A DNA stretch of 57,859 bases, taken from positions 1 to 57,859 of the forward strand of contig DKBH01000028.1 of NCBI GenBank assembly GCA_002451165.1, in the 5' to 3' direction. A model generated the notes under the pieces. That model was not told where the DNA came from and made no database searches. It saw only the letters and a list, made by a program, of their open reading frames with translations. Each line of letters begins with the position of its first letter. Position 1 is the stretch's first letter. This DNA is from Nitrospiraceae bacterium UBA6905. GTDB taxonomy: Bacteria; Nitrospirota; Thermodesulfovibrionia; Thermodesulfovibrionales; UBA6898. The position numbers and the translations under genes are program-made. Positions 44,385 to 54,612 of the stretch are shown here, one piece after another.

Positions 44385-47300
44385 TTACTTAACTCTCACG
44401 ATCATTCCTGCGCTGAAATTTGTCCCTCCCGGCATCGAGCCGGTCATTGTCCATTTCACGTTGGTTACGCAGTAGTCATACCCTGCCGGCGCTGTGCAGC
44501 CTCCGCTGACCGGCGTATAGACCCAGGTCGCTGCGCTGTCGTTCGAATAGCTGATAACCGCGGCAAGCGTCGAGGTCCCTGCGTTGAAGGTGGCGCCTCC
44601 GATCTTAAATCCGGTGTTTGTCGGCACCGGGTCGGTAATAATAACTGAGGAAGCTGAAGTTAGGCCGTTGCTGTTGCTGGCGGTCAATGTGTAGGTGATA
44701 TCTTCCCCCGGGTTAAAGGAGGTCTTGTCGGCGCTTTTCAGGAGCGTCAGATTTGCTGAGGTGGACGTAGTCGTCGCCTCCACCTGATCCTTTCTTGATC
44801 CATCTGTTGAGGAGGCAACCGTTACAAAGATGCTATACGATGTCCCGCCAACCACCGGCGCAGGGTTGCCGGCAGGGGTGACATTGACTGTCCAGACTCT
44901 GCTTCCACCAGCCAGGATATTGGCTATGGTATATCCTGCCCCTGTGACAGCTGCTGTCCGGTCAGTCGCTGTTTCATCCAGATACTGAACCGTGAATCCC
45001 GAACCGCTGCCCGTCCCGGTAATTACGAAGCTGTCGGTCATATTGCCGTCGTTTTCGAACTTGACTGCATACGTTGCAGTCGTGCCGCTTACGGCTCCAC
45101 CGGACTTAACCTGCACCGTTACCGTTGCCTCATATATGTTGTCGGTAAGATAGGCGGTATCCGCCTCAGAAGAAAGCTTGATCATCGCGTCAGGCTGGTT
45201 TGACGCTGCGGCGGCAACGACGTTGCCACTGAATTCAGAGGTGTTTCCGCTGAGTGTTGCCGTCGCAGTCAGTATGGTACCGATTGCGACGCCCGAGGGG
45301 ATAGGGAATGTGAAGCGGAACTTGTTCGTCGTGTCAGTCCCCTGAACGATACCGTTGATTGCGCCGGGGCCGTACGTGCCCGCTCCCGCGTCGGTGTCGG
45401 CATAAGGATCGTCTCCGCCACTCCCAGTGCCTCCTTCTGTCAGGGTGAGCTTCCAGGTCCGGCCCTCGCCGAAGCCGGATGGATCGGCGTCCGCAACGAA
45501 CAGCTCAATGACTGACCCTGGCCGCGCATATCCGGTGAGGATAAGATTCCCGGCGCTTACAACGGCTGAGCTCAGGATCGGGAAGTTAAGAAGCCCATTG
45601 GCTCCTGAGTCAGTATCGCCGCTATCGTTCAACGTCACGAAGGGGCTTGTTCCGTGGTCCGGGTTGTCCGCAGCAGTGAGCAGGTCAATCCCTATCTGAC
45701 CAGTCGTAGGGCCATTTCCGTAGATCGAATTGCGCGTGATCCGGTTCCCAGTCGATGAAGACCCCACCAGGACCCCGGCTCCCCGGTTATTCCGGATTAC
45801 GTTCCGGTCCACGATATTGCCGTTTCCATCGATGTGGACACCGGAATCAAAAAGACCTGCCGTACCGGCATCCGTAAGGGTGTTGTTGACGATTATGTTT
45901 CCCCCGCTGCCTCCTTGCAGCTCGATGTCAGGGCCGCTGTTGAGCGTTATGAGGTTTCCCCTGATTGTAAAACCGCCCGAATTTGCAGCACCGATATCAA
46001 TGCCGTTGCCATAGAGGTAGCCGCCATTGGGATTAACCCGGATCTCGTTTCCTTCGATTGTCCAGCCCGTCGTGTTGTCGGCACCCTGGAACCCTGCGGT
46101 CATCGAGTATCCGATGAGGTTGTCGCGAACAATCCCTGCGTCGGCTCCGTCAACCCTGATGTTCGCAGCAGACAAGTCGGCGGGCATCGAGAAGCTTGCG
46201 GCGGTGGTGCCGAGGAAGTTCTGCTCGATCAATAATTCCGAAGAGCCGTCGCGCACCTCGATCCCCGCGTGGCCGACCGTCACCCCAAAGAATCCAAATC
46301 CGTAGATTGCTATTCCCCGGATCGTCACGTTGCTCGCCTGGATATCAAGGCCTGTGGTGAGGCCGGCTCCGTCACTGATCTCGATCTCCGGCTTCGGAAT
46401 TTGTTTCAGCACAAGGCCATCGACGCCGACGCTAACGCCGGTCCCTTGGACCCCTGCATTTGTATCGCCGACGTTAACGGTCTGTGTTGTGCCATCGAGG
46501 ATCGTCTTCGCGCCAGAGATAGCGGGCAGAAGGCTCCCGGGGCTTATCGAAGCGACACCACCCGTAAGCTGGTTTGCGAGACCTGCGCGAAGTCCCGGAT
46601 GGGCGAGGCCATCAGAGATCATAAAGATACTGCTCTCTCTTCCTGCGGGCAGCGCCTCGGCCACGCCGTTGTTCATGCGCGAGCCGGACTGCGCGAGAGA
46701 TGCCTCTCCGCCCAGCGTGCTTGCGTTGGTGATAAACTGCCGCAGCGAGCCTTGTCCCGTGTCGTTTGTATTGACGATGGTATCGAAGTTGAACCCGAAA
46801 TCAACGTTGGTAACCGTGATTCCCGTGATGATCTTAGCCGTCGCCTTAGACTGGGCCAGGAAGCTCCCAAGGTTCGCTCCGCCCGGGTTCGCCGGTGCAT
46901 CAACCCCTTGTGGGTTCGTTCCCCCTACCTCGTTCGTAACAGCGACCGCAGTTCCTGAACTTGAATCGGTGCGGTACGTCTGCACTGGCCATAAAGTACC
47001 GACCGCCCCGGGCCTCGACGATGTCACGCTGCTGTTGACTACCCGCACAGTATAGTTTCCGTCAGCAAGCCCTGCGAAGCCGTACTCGCCATCTGCGTCG
47101 GTCGTCGTGCTCCTAATCAGGCTCCCGCCCGAGTCGTACAGCTCGACCTTCACGCCCGGCCGCGCCACGGAGAAGCCCGGCGCGCCTGCAGTCGCCGTTG
47201 CAAGGCTTCGCCCAGCTCCGCCTCCGTAGTTTACATCCTCGAAAACCGTACCGACGATGATATTCGACTTCACCTGCAGGAGCACGGCGTTCAGGATTAC

Positions 47301-50300
47301 GAGGTCGGGGCCGGTATTTACCGCAGTCGTCGCCAAGGTATCCCGGGCATGGATCATGCTCGATACATCGAAGCTGTCTATGTCAACTCCGTAAGACGTA
47401 CTGACTCCGAGTGTGTTTATCGTAGAGTTGTAGACGTTGGTTGCCGGATTCAGCGCGTCGGATAAGGTCGTCCCGTTAAAAGTCAGGCTCTCGGTCGCGC
47501 CGCTTAACGTCTCGTCACCTTCCCAAACAACAAAACGTGTCTTTCCTTCCGGCGGCGACGCGGCGTAGATGCCCGATAGTGCGTAGGAACTCGACCCGTT
47601 GCGAGTCAGGTCAAACCCGTCATATAATACCAGCGTCTTACCTGACGCAGACGGATCTTCATAGATCACGACCAGTGACCAGCCCGCGACGACCGCCTGC
47701 AACGAGCAGTAGGGATCCGCCGTAGTGACGGTCAGCCCGCTGAACGTGTAATTCCCGTTTCGCTTCCCCTGTACATAGGCCGTGACGTCCTTGAATCCGC
47801 CAAAGTAATCATACTTCGTCCCGCTCAACGTATATTGCGCCGTCCATGTCCGGTCTGCAGTCAGCCCGGTAGCGTCAAGGGTCACCTGATTGTCGACCGT
47901 TGAGCCCGATCCTCCCCAGTAGAGATAACCTGCCACGACTGTCGCCGTGACAGGGATCCCGGATAGAGCAGCTGTCGAACTGGCGCCCACCAGGCACGGA
48001 TTGCCCGGCGATTTGTTCGGCTGAGTCCGCAACGACCCGCCCGTGACCGTAGAATCGATGAAACCGTGAATACGTTTGTAGAGTGTCAGTGGGATGTCGC
48101 TCGTCCCCCCGTTGACCACCTGTGTTGTTGTGCTTGCCGCGTTATTACCCGGGACAGGGTCCGCCTCTGCAGCCGTGACGGTCGCGTTGTTGGTAACCGA
48201 GCCGGCTGTGCCCGTGACGACCAGTATTTCAACACTGGCCGTACCGCTGCTCAGGATACCGCCAAGGTTGCAGGTAATCGACGTTGTTCCCGAGCAGCTG
48301 CCCTGGTTCGGAGTAGCCGAGATCAGCGTCATACCGGCTGGGAGGTTGTCTGTTACTACAACGTTCGTCGCATTATTCGGTCCGTTATTCGTGACGAGAA
48401 GCGTATAGAGCAGCTCACCGCCGGCCGGTGCAGGATCGGGATTGTCCATCTTCGTCAGCGCCAGGTCCGCATTCGCTGCTACCACAACGTTGGCGCCGAA
48501 CTCAGAGGTATTGTTGCTGCCGTCTGTTGCTGTGCCGGTAATCTTGTCGCCAAAGGCCAGGCCGCTCACCGTGAGCGATCCGCTGAAGTTCCCGTTTGCA
48601 TCGGTCGTGAGGAAGCCGAGATAGGTCTGGCCTTCGCCGAAGCCGCTTGGATCACTGTCAGACTTAAATACTTCTACGCGGGCTCCGGCGAATGTCGCCT
48701 GATTGGCTGCGCTGCCGACATATCCTGCTGCGGTCAATGTTGTGCCGCTCAGGGTTGCGGATGTAAACACCGGGAAGTCCATGAGGAGGTTGGGCGTCCC
48801 TGCAGGCTTCGCGCCGTCGTTGGCCGTCACGCCGTCGTTGTTCAGGTCGATCCCCAGTGCGCTGTTACCATAGATCGAGTTCCTCAGGATCGCGTTCGTT
48901 TCTCCGCCGGTGGCTTGGACGCCATTCCCCCCGTTCCCGTATATCGTGTTGCCCTGGAACGTATTTCCGATTCCCTTCCTTATCTCTATCCCGCCGCCCA
49001 GGTTTGCGGAGACGACGTTCCCCGCCCCGGCCCCGGCGCCTCCGAACGTATTGCCTGTGGGATATGGAGGACTGAGGTTCCCGGTAACAACAATCCCGAT
49101 CGCCCCATTCGGGATCGCGAAGGTTCGCGTCGGGTCCAGACCGATCGTATTTCCCTGGAAAATGTTGTTATTCGAGTCCACGGCCATATAAATTCCATTA
49201 TTCGTGTTTCCGGAAATGACGTTCCCCTCGCCCGCGCCGGTCCCGCCGAAGGTGTTCCCGGAGCTGGTAGTGACATACAGCCCGGTGCCGTTCGGAATCG
49301 CCGCGGTTCCGGCGGCATTGATGCCGATGTAATTTCCGCGAACCGTATTGTTCGCTCCGGCGGCGGAGACCGATATGCCGGTGGAATTGCCCGAGAGCAC
49401 GTTTCGCGTCGTTGAGGTGGGCCCTCCGATACTGTTTCCGGAACTCCCTGAGCCGATGGAAATTCCGGCTCCGGAAGTGCCGGCGGTTGCGGTTCCTGTC
49501 GCATTCGTCCCGATATAGTTTCCCTCGATCGTATTGCCGCCGCCGGTGGACATGGTGATATTCATCTGGTTGAACCGGTTGATCACCAAGCCCCGGATTG
49601 TGCTGCTGCCTCCCTGGATGACGATTCCCCACATGATCCCACCTGTGGCGCCTTCCAGCTCGATCTCCGGCCCGAGGCTGTTCGTGTTCCCCTGGTTTAT
49701 CGTCTGAGTGGTGCCGTCGATCACCGTGTTGGCCGCTGTCAGATACGGCAGGGTGGAGGCCGGAGAGATTCGCCACCAGGAATTGCCGCCCGAGGACTGA
49801 TTGGCCGGCAGCGGGATCATGAAGACGGCGTTCTCTTTGCCGGCGACCAGCCCCGCCTGGGCCAGACTCGCTTCGCCGCCGAGGGTGTTGGCGTTGGTGA
49901 TAAACTGCCGTAGCGAGCCTTGTCCTGTGTCGTTCACATTGACAATCGTGTCGAAGTTGAAGCCGAAGTCAACACCCGTGACGTCTGCCGCTCCCAAGGT
50001 TACATTTGCTATTGACTGTGCCGTGCCGCTGCAGCCGCCTCCGGTGAATACCCCTGTCGATGTGTTCATAATGCATCCCGATGCGCCATTGCCAGAATCT
50101 GTGACTGCAGGGTTCTGGCCGCCGACGTAGTCGGTTACTGCAACCGCAGTTCCGCTTGACGCATTGGTGCGATAGGTCTGCACCGGCAGAAGCCCTGCGA
50201 CATAGCCGGTCCGGGAAGAGGTGACGGTTGAGTTCACTACACGGACGGTGTAGTTCATGGCTACAAGGTTGGTAAAGCTGTAGTTGCCCGATGCGTCGGT

Positions 50301-53057
50301 CGTTGTCGACGATACGAATGCACCTGCGTTATCGTAGAGTTCCACCCGCGCCCCTGAGCGGGCTACACCCGAAGACGTCGCCTTGTCTCTTCCTGCGCCG
50401 CCTCCGTAGTTTACGTCCTCGAAAACCGTGCCGGCGATGGTGTTCACAGGGATCACGACGACGTTCGCTCCGAACTCTGACGTATTGAACGCGGTCTCGG
50501 TCGCGGTGCCGGTGATCCGGTCGCCGGCGGCAAGCCCCTTGCCGCTTACGTCGGTCGAGCCGGAAAAGTTGCCGTTCGCATCGGCGGCCAGGAATCCCAG
50601 ATACGTCCGTCCTTCCCCGTAGCCGCTTGGGTCGAGGTCCGATTTGAAAATCTCCACACGGGCGTTGGCAAATGTCGCCTGATTGGGTGCGCTTCCAACA
50701 TAGCCGGTCACGGTAAGGGTGTTGCCGGACAGGTAGGCAGACGTAAAGACCGGAAAGTCCATCAGGAGGTTCGCCTGTCCTGCTGTCTTTGCTCCGTCGT
50801 TGGCTGTCACGCCGTTGTTGCCCAGGTCAATGCCGAGCTGCGTATTGCCGTAGATCGAGTTAGCCGAGACAGCATTCGAAACCGCAGGAGCAACAACCAC
50901 CACCCCGCTCAAGTTGTTCAATGCGATGACGTTGCCTTGTCCTGCTCCAAGACCGCCTATATAATTGCTTCCGGAATTGCCCATGATGTAGACGCCGTTG
51001 CTGTTGGGGATCGGCGTGGCCCCGTCCACTGCAACTCCAAGATAGTTGCCGTAGACACGGTTTCCCACGACGCCGGCGCCGTTTATGTTTACGCCGTCAT
51101 TCGTATTGCCCGAGATCACATTGCGTTCGGCTGCGGTCGCTCCGCCGACTGTGTTGTTCTTGGCCCCCCCATCAATCACTATGCCCCTTCCGTTGGCCAC
51201 TGACGCCATGCCCGCCGCGTTTGTCCCGATGTAATTGCCCTTAATCAGGGTCCCGCTGGTAGTGGCGCCATTCAAGTTCACGCCTCGGCTGGTGTTACCG
51301 GAGATCACGTTGCGATCGGCAGCGGTAGTCCCGCCGATGGTGTTGTCGCTTGCCGAAACGATGAGTATGCCGTTGTTGTTGGCCGCAGCGGCCGCGCCCG
51401 CCGCTGTCGTGCCGATATAGCAGCCGGCGACGGTGTTGCCGCCGTTAGTCTGCAGCAGGATACCGTTACTTGTGAAACGGTTGATGACGATACCGCGTAC
51501 TGAACTGGAGCCTCCCGAGACAGTCAGTCCGCTAACCCCGGCACCCGCACCCGCCCCGTTCACCTCAATTATCGGGGCGAGGGTCCATCCCGGCTGCTTC
51601 TGCGCGTCGAGCACCACAACGGTGGAGACAGTGGGCAGTGCCGACGCCGGGGCGATGGTAGCCACGCCCGAGACGAAGTAGTTGTTCGCCGCCCGCAGCC
51701 CAGCCGCCGACGTCCCATTGCTGATCATGAAAACCGCGTTCTCCTTGGCAACCACCAGACCCGCCTGGGCCAGTGATGCGTCATCGCCAAGCGTATTAGC
51801 GTTGGTAATAAACTGCCGTAGCGAGCCTTGTCCTATATCGTTTACATTGACGATGGTATCGAAGTTGAAACCGAAATCAACACCCGTGATGTCTGCCGCT
51901 CCCAACGTTACATTTGCTAGTGACTGTGCCGTGCCGCTGCAGCCGCCGCCGGTGAAGCCTCCCGTCGCAGTGTTCATGGTGCATCCTGCTGCACCGTTGC
52001 CTGCATCGGCAACCGCCGGGTTCTGCCCCCCGACATAGTCGGTTACTGCAACCGCAGTTCCACTCGACACCTTGGTGCAATATGTCTGCACAGGAAGAAG
52101 TTCTGCAACATAGCCGGTCCGTGAGGAAGTTACAGAACTATTGACAACACGGACTGTGTAGTTTCCCGCTGCAAGGCCGGAGAAGCTGTAGTTGCCCGAT
52201 GCGTCGGTCGTTGTCGACGATACGAATGCACCTGCCTTATCGTAGAGTTCCACCCTCGCCCCTGAGCGGCCAACACCGGATGATATAGCCCTATCCCTTC
52301 CCGCACCGCCGCCGTAATTTACGTCCTCAAAGACCGTACCGGCGATCGTTTGGCTGACGCCGAATCGCACGGTCATGGCACGCCAGGCAGCTGCTGCGCC
52401 AGTTGTGGCTGTCGTTGCGTAACTGCCCGGCGTTGATGCAACGCGGTCTGCGCCCGAGTAAGTTGAAATTGTGGCGCCTGAATTCTGGAAGTCATTGCGC
52501 TCGATAAATGAGTTAGTCCATGATCCAAAGGATGTGGCTACGTTAGTCGTGAACCCTGTAACGACGAGTTCGTCGTTGGTTGTGGTTGTCACGGTTCCTG
52601 AGGTCAGCGATGTTCCCGATCCTGAATTCTCAGCGGTTTCAAGATAAACAGCATTCGGGATCCCGGTGTACTCATAGATCTGCAGGCCGAGCCGCGTACC
52701 TACCGTTACCGTAATAGTCACGTCTGAGGGCTCCCCTGCTCCGGCCACCTTGTAGATAATACTCATGCCCGGTGATGGTCCCGGGTCCTGCCGGGCATTG
52801 AGCCACCCTGAGGGGATTGAAGCGATAGTCGTGCCGCTCCGATTCCCCAAAATGGCGACCAGTATGTTCCCTGCGGTGGGTGGCGTTGCAAAGGAGACAG
52901 TGATGGATGTTCCATTGGCGCCGTTTGCTCCAGAGTTGGTCTGGACAAGCGTCGGGGCAGCATCGGCTGGCCCGGCAAGGTTGCCTCCGAAAAAGAGGAG
53001 CAACAAGGCCACGATCCCGAAATAAAAGACCCGACTTCTGCTACGAGCTATTTCCAT
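44385..53057 (-). CDS. Giant exoprotein with three SdrD-like/beta-helix units and DUF11 domains
   Basis: ATG 53057 (AGGAAA upstream) overlaps the HD-GYP stop by 17 bp; a TTG four codons earlier is less likely. The 2,890-residue product has a signal peptide (about 8-33) and an N-terminal beta domain (to about 230). Three large units follow, each with an SdrD/CnaB-like domain (VFEDVNYGGGAGR), a TIVNVNDxGQGSLRQFITNA segment like CSLREA-type proteins, and a right-handed parallel beta-helix rich in NxIGG, GNYIG and NVISGN turns. A DUF11 domain (NADLALTKMDNPDPA) and a further beta domain lie between units 2 and 3, and DUF11-like domains end the protein (ending MIVRVK). No membrane anchor or sorting signal is visible at the C-terminus. 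Likely a long surface or released adhesin or carbohydrate-binding fibre. Confidence 0.88.
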   Translation of the reverse strand: MEIARSRSRVFYFGIVALLLLFFGGNLAGPADAAPTLVQTNSGANGANGTSITVSFATPPTAGNILVAILGNRSGTTIASIPSGWLNARQDPGPSPGMSIIYKVAGAGEPSDVTITVTVGTRLGLQIYEYTGIPNAVYLETAENSGSGTSLTSGTVTTTTNDELVVTGFTTNVATSFGSWTNSFIERNDFQNSGATISTYSGADRVASTPGSYATTATTGAAAAWRAMTVRFGVSQTIAGTVFEDVNYGGGAGRDRAISSGVGRSGARVELYDKAGAFVSSTTTDASGNYSFSGLAAGNYTVRVVNSSVTSSRTGYVAELLPVQTYCTKVSSGTAVAVTDYVGGQNPAVADAGNGAAGCTMNTATGGFTGGGCSGTAQSLANVTLGAADITGVDFGFNFDTIVNVNDIGQGSLRQFITNANTLGDDASLAQAGLVVAKENAVFMISNGTSAAGLRAANNYFVSGVATIAPASALPTVSTVVVLDAQKQPGWTLAPIIEVNGAGAGAGVSGLTVSGGSSSVRGIVINRFTSNGILLQTNGGNTVAGCYIGTTAAGAAAAANNNGILIVSASDNTIGGTTAADRNVISGNTSRGVNLNGATTSGTLIKGNYIGTNAAGMASVANGRGIVIDGGAKNNTVGGATAAERNVISGNTNDGVNINGAGVVGNRVYGNYLGVAVDGATPIPNSNGVYIMGNSGSNYIGGLGAGQGNVIALNNLSGVVVVAPAVSNAVSANSIYGNTQLGIDLGNNGVTANDGAKTAGQANLLMDFPVFTSAYLSGNTLTVTGYVGSAPNQATFANARVEIFKSDLDPSGYGEGRTYLGFLAADANGNFSGSTDVSGKGLAAGDRITGTATETAFNTSEFGANVVVIPVNTIAGTVFEDVNYGGGAGRDKATSSGVARSGARVELYDNAGAFVSSTTTDASGNYSFTNLVAMNYTVRVVNSTVTSSRTGYVAGLLPVQTYRTNASSGTAVAVTDYVGGQNPAVTDSGNGASGCIMNTSTGVFTGGGCSGTAQSIANVTLGAADVTGVDFGFNFDTIVNVNDTGQGSLRQFITNANTLGGEASLAQAGLVAGKENAVFMIPLPANQSSGGNSWWRISPASTLPYLTAANTVIDGTTQTINQGNTNSLGPEIELEGATGGIMWGIVIQGGSSTIRGLVINRFNQMNITMSTGGGNTIEGNYIGTNATGTATAGTSGAGISIGSGSSGNSIGGPTSTTRNVLSGNSTGISVSAAGANNTVRGNYIGINAAGTAAIPNGTGLYVTTSSGNTFGGTGAGEGNVISGNTNNGIYMAVDSNNNIFQGNTIGLDPTRTFAIPNGAIGIVVTGNLSPPYPTGNTFGGAGAGAGNVVSANLGGGIEIRKGIGNTFQGNTIYGNGGNGVQATGGETNAILRNSIYGNSALGIDLNNDGVTANDGAKPAGTPNLLMDFPVFTSATLSGTTLTAAGYVGSAANQATFAGARVEVFKSDSDPSGFGEGQTYLGFLTTDANGNFSGSLTVSGLAFGDKITGTATDGSNNTSEFGANVVVAANADLALTKMDNPDPAPAGGELLYTLLVTNNGPNNATNVVVTDNLPAGMTLISATPNQGSCSGTTSITCNLGGILSSGTASVEILVVTGTAGSVTNNATVTAAEADPVPGNNAASTTTQVVNGGTSDIPLTLYKRIHGFIDSTVTGGSLRTQPNKSPGNPCLVGASSTAALSGIPVTATVVAGYLYWGGSGSTVDNQVTLDATGLTADRTWTAQYTLSGTKYDYFGGFKDVTAYVQGKRNGNYTFSGLTVTTADPYCSLQAVVAGWSLVVIYEDPSASGKTLVLYDGFDLTRNGSSSYALSGIYAASPPEGKTRFVVWEGDETLSGATESLTFNGTTLSDALNPATNVYNSTINTLGVSTSYGVDIDSFDVSSMIHARDTLATTAVNTGPDLVILNAVLLQVKSNIIVGTVFEDVNYGGGAGRSLATATAGAPGFSVARPGVKVELYDSGGSLIRSTTTDADGEYGFAGLADGNYTVRVVNSSVTSSRPGAVGTLWPVQTYRTDSSSGTAVAVTNEVGGTNPQGVDAPANPGGANLGSFLAQSKATAKIITGITVTNVDFGFNFDTIVNTNDTGQGSLRQFITNASTLGGEASLAQSGSRMNNGVAEALPAGRESSIFMISDGLAHPGLRAGLANQLTGGVASISPGSLLPAISGAKTILDGTTQTVNVGDTNAGVQGTGVSVGVDGLVLKQIPKPEIEISDGAGLTTGLDIQASNVTIRGIAIYGFGFFGVTVGHAGIEVRDGSSELLIEQNFLGTTAASFSMPADLSAANIRVDGADAGIVRDNLIGYSMTAGFQGADNTTGWTIEGNEIRVNPNGGYLYGNGIDIGAANSGGFTIRGNLITLNSGPDIELQGGSGGNIIVNNTLTDAGTAGLFDSGVHIDGNGNIVDRNVIRNNRGAGVLVGSSSTGNRITRNSIYGNGPTTGQIGIDLLTAADNPDHGTSPFVTLNDSGDTDSGANGLLNFPILSSAVVSAGNLILTGYARPGSVIELFVADADPSGFGEGRTWKLTLTEGGTGSGGDDPYADTDAGAGTYGPGAINGIVQGTDTTNKFRFTFPIPSGVAIGTILTATATLSGNTSEFSGNVVAAAASNQPDAMIKLSSEADTAYLTDNIYEATVTVQVKSGGAVSGTTATYAVKFENDGNMTDSFVITGTGSGSGFTVQYLDETATDRTAAVTGAGYTIANILAGGSRVWTVNVTPAGNPAPVVGGTSYSIFVTVASSTDGSRKDQVEATTTSTSANLTLLKSADKTSFNPGEDITYTLTASNSNGLTSASSVIITDPVPTNTGFKIGGATFNAGTSTLAAVISYSNDSAATWVYTPVSGGCTAPAGYDYCVTNVKWTMTGSMPGGTNFSAGMIVRVK
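46700..47262 (-). repeat. SdrD/CSLREA module, copy 3, in the giant exoprotein gene
   Basis: It encodes VFEDVNYGGGAGR through FITNASTLG. It is the most diverged copy at the DNA level, with an insert after GGAGR. Confidence 0.75.
49870..50444 (-). repeat. SdrD/CSLREA module, copy 2, in the giant exoprotein gene
   Basis: It is close to copy 1 over its whole length. Together with the following beta-helix part it forms a unit of about 1.9 kb. Confidence 0.85.
51790..52350 (-). repeat. SdrD/CSLREA module, copy 1, in the giant exoprotein gene
   Basis: First of three modules. High DNA likeness to copy 2 points to recent internal duplication or gene conversion. Confidence 0.85.
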
Positions 53058-54612
53058 TTTCCTGTTCAAAAAAGGCGGTTATCGCTTCCACCACCTTTGG
53101 GTCGAACTGGCTGCCGGAGCACCTGCACAGTTCCCGAATGGCCTGCTTATGGTCGCGTTTTTTCTTATACGGCCGCTCAGAGGTCATGGCATCATAGGCA
53201 TCCAATACCGACACGATCCGTGACTGGATAGGTATTTCTTCGCCTGAGATACCGAACGGATAGCCGTGTCCGCCATAGTTTTCATGGTGGGCAAGGATGA
53301 ACGGAGCCACCGGGGCCAGGAACTTGACCTTTCGGACCAACTCGGCGCCAATGCGCGGATGCTCCTTGACATGGGCATACTCCTGTGGCGTCAGTGGCAA
53401 CGGTTTGTTCAGGATATGTTCGCATATGCCTATTTTTCCAATGTCATGCAGCACCGCGGCGTACCGGAGCAGTTCTGTCTCCCGCTCGCCAAGACCCAGC
53501 CGGAGAGCCACTGCCTCCGCATACCGGATCATGCGCTCGCTGTGGTTTCCGGTCACGGCATCCTTTGCCTCAAGAGCCTCTGCCAGAACCGTAACAGTCT
53601 GGAAATTGGTCTCTTTCAGTTCCCGGTTTGCATCAAGAAGCTTTTCTAAGGTGACCGCATTGGTGATCGCAACGGCTGACTGCCCGGCCAGGGTCGTGAC
53701 CAGCTGGGTGTCGTCTGCGGTAAAGGATCCGCCCCCCTTCTTGTTGTTTATGTTGATGACACCTATGACCTCATGCTGCATCTTGATCGGCACACTCAGC
53801 ACCAGCGGCGCCGAGATGAAGGAATCCGAAACATAGGATCGGTCGGGATGATAACTAAAACGGGGATCTTCTTGTATATTTGCCGCAAAGACGAGCTCGC
53901 CGTGCTCGGCAACCCACCCCGCTATCCCTTCCCCGAGCCGTACCTTTACGTTCCTTGCAACTTCAGGTTCGATTCCTACTGAGGCAATAATAGAGAGTTC
54001 TTTCTGGCGTTCGTCGATAAGCATGAGGGAGGCCCGTTCTGCACCCAGTTCCTCGGCGATGGACTGAACGAGCAATTGGAGGAGTTCTCTGAGGTCGTGC
54101 ACCGAGTGTAGGGCACTGGAGATTTCGTTGAGCAGGGTAAGGCGCTTGACCGATTGCTCAAGGGTTTTGCTCTTGATGAGGAGATCCTGATAGAGACGGG
54201 TATTTTCCTCTAGCAGGATGCGCTTCTCAATGGCCTTGCTGACAACCCGCTCCACCACATCAAGATTTTCGAATGGTTTCAGCAGGTAGTCATAGGCCCC
54301 CAGGCGCAGAGCTTCCATGGCGGTAGCTAATGATGCATGACTGGTCATAATAATTACATCGCCTGCCTGGTTCGTATTCTTTATCTCTGCAAGCATCTCT
54401 ATGCCGTTCATGCCGGGCATTATTATGTCGACCAGCGCAACGTCAATCGGCGTGTTCTCCAGGAACGTAAGCCCCTCTTCTGCACTGGAAGCAGTATACG
54501 CTTGGAAGCCTCTGTCGGCAAGCTCCGTTGAGAGGAGATCCTGAACCACCTCTTCGTCATCTACAATAAGTACTGTCCTCTGGCGCCTGCCGGTAATATC
54601 TTTAAGGTGCAT
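53041..54612 (-). CDS. REC-GAF-HD-GYP c-di-GMP phosphodiesterase
   Basis: This 523-residue protein starts at ATG 54612 (GGAG upstream) and overlaps the PilZ-like gene by 11 bp. The receiver (about 12-130) has VDDEE, LVDIIMPGMNG and LLKPF. A GAF domain spans about 175-325. The HD-GYP domain (about 340-515) has HDIGKIG near 386 and HHENYGGHGYPFG near 449, so metal-binding HD and the GYP motif are intact. It should degrade c-di-GMP under control of phosphorylation and a GAF ligand. It lies between the PilZ-like gene and the giant exoprotein gene in one transcript, so it probably tunes display of that protein. Confidence 0.93.
   Translation of the reverse strand: MHLKDITGRRQRTVLIVDDEEVVQDLLSTELADRGFQAYTASSAEEGLTFLENTPIDVALVDIIMPGMNGIEMLAEIKNTNQAGDVIIMTSHASLATAMEALRLGAYDYLLKPFENLDVVERVVSKAIEKRILLEENTRLYQDLLIKSKTLEQSVKRLTLLNEISSALHSVHDLRELLQLLVQSIAEELGAERASLMLIDERQKELSIIASVGIEPEVARNVKVRLGEGIAGWVAEHGELVFAANIQEDPRFSYHPDRSYVSDSFISAPLVLSVPIKMQHEVIGVININNKKGGGSFTADDTQLVTTLAGQSAVAITNAVTLEKLLDANRELKETNFQTVTVLAEALEAKDAVTGNHSERMIRYAEAVALRLGLGERETELLRYAAVLHDIGKIGICEHILNKPLPLTPQEYAHVKEHPRIGAELVRKVKFLAPVAPFILAHHENYGGHGYPFGISGEEIPIQSRIVSVLDAYDAMTSERPYKKKRDHKQAIRELCRCSGSQFDPKVVEAITAFFEQENGNSS

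Noticed and set aside
48066..49415. Long plus-strand open frame (449 codons) inside the giant exoprotein gene
   Set aside because: It is antisense to the repetitive beta-helix region, has cysteine-rich low-sense composition, no ribosome site and no family likeness; it follows from the repeat's base bias.
44385..53057. CRISPR array or tandem short repeats in the giant gene
   Set aside because: Repeats are coding modules of hundreds of bases with variable spacing, not short direct repeats with unique spacers.
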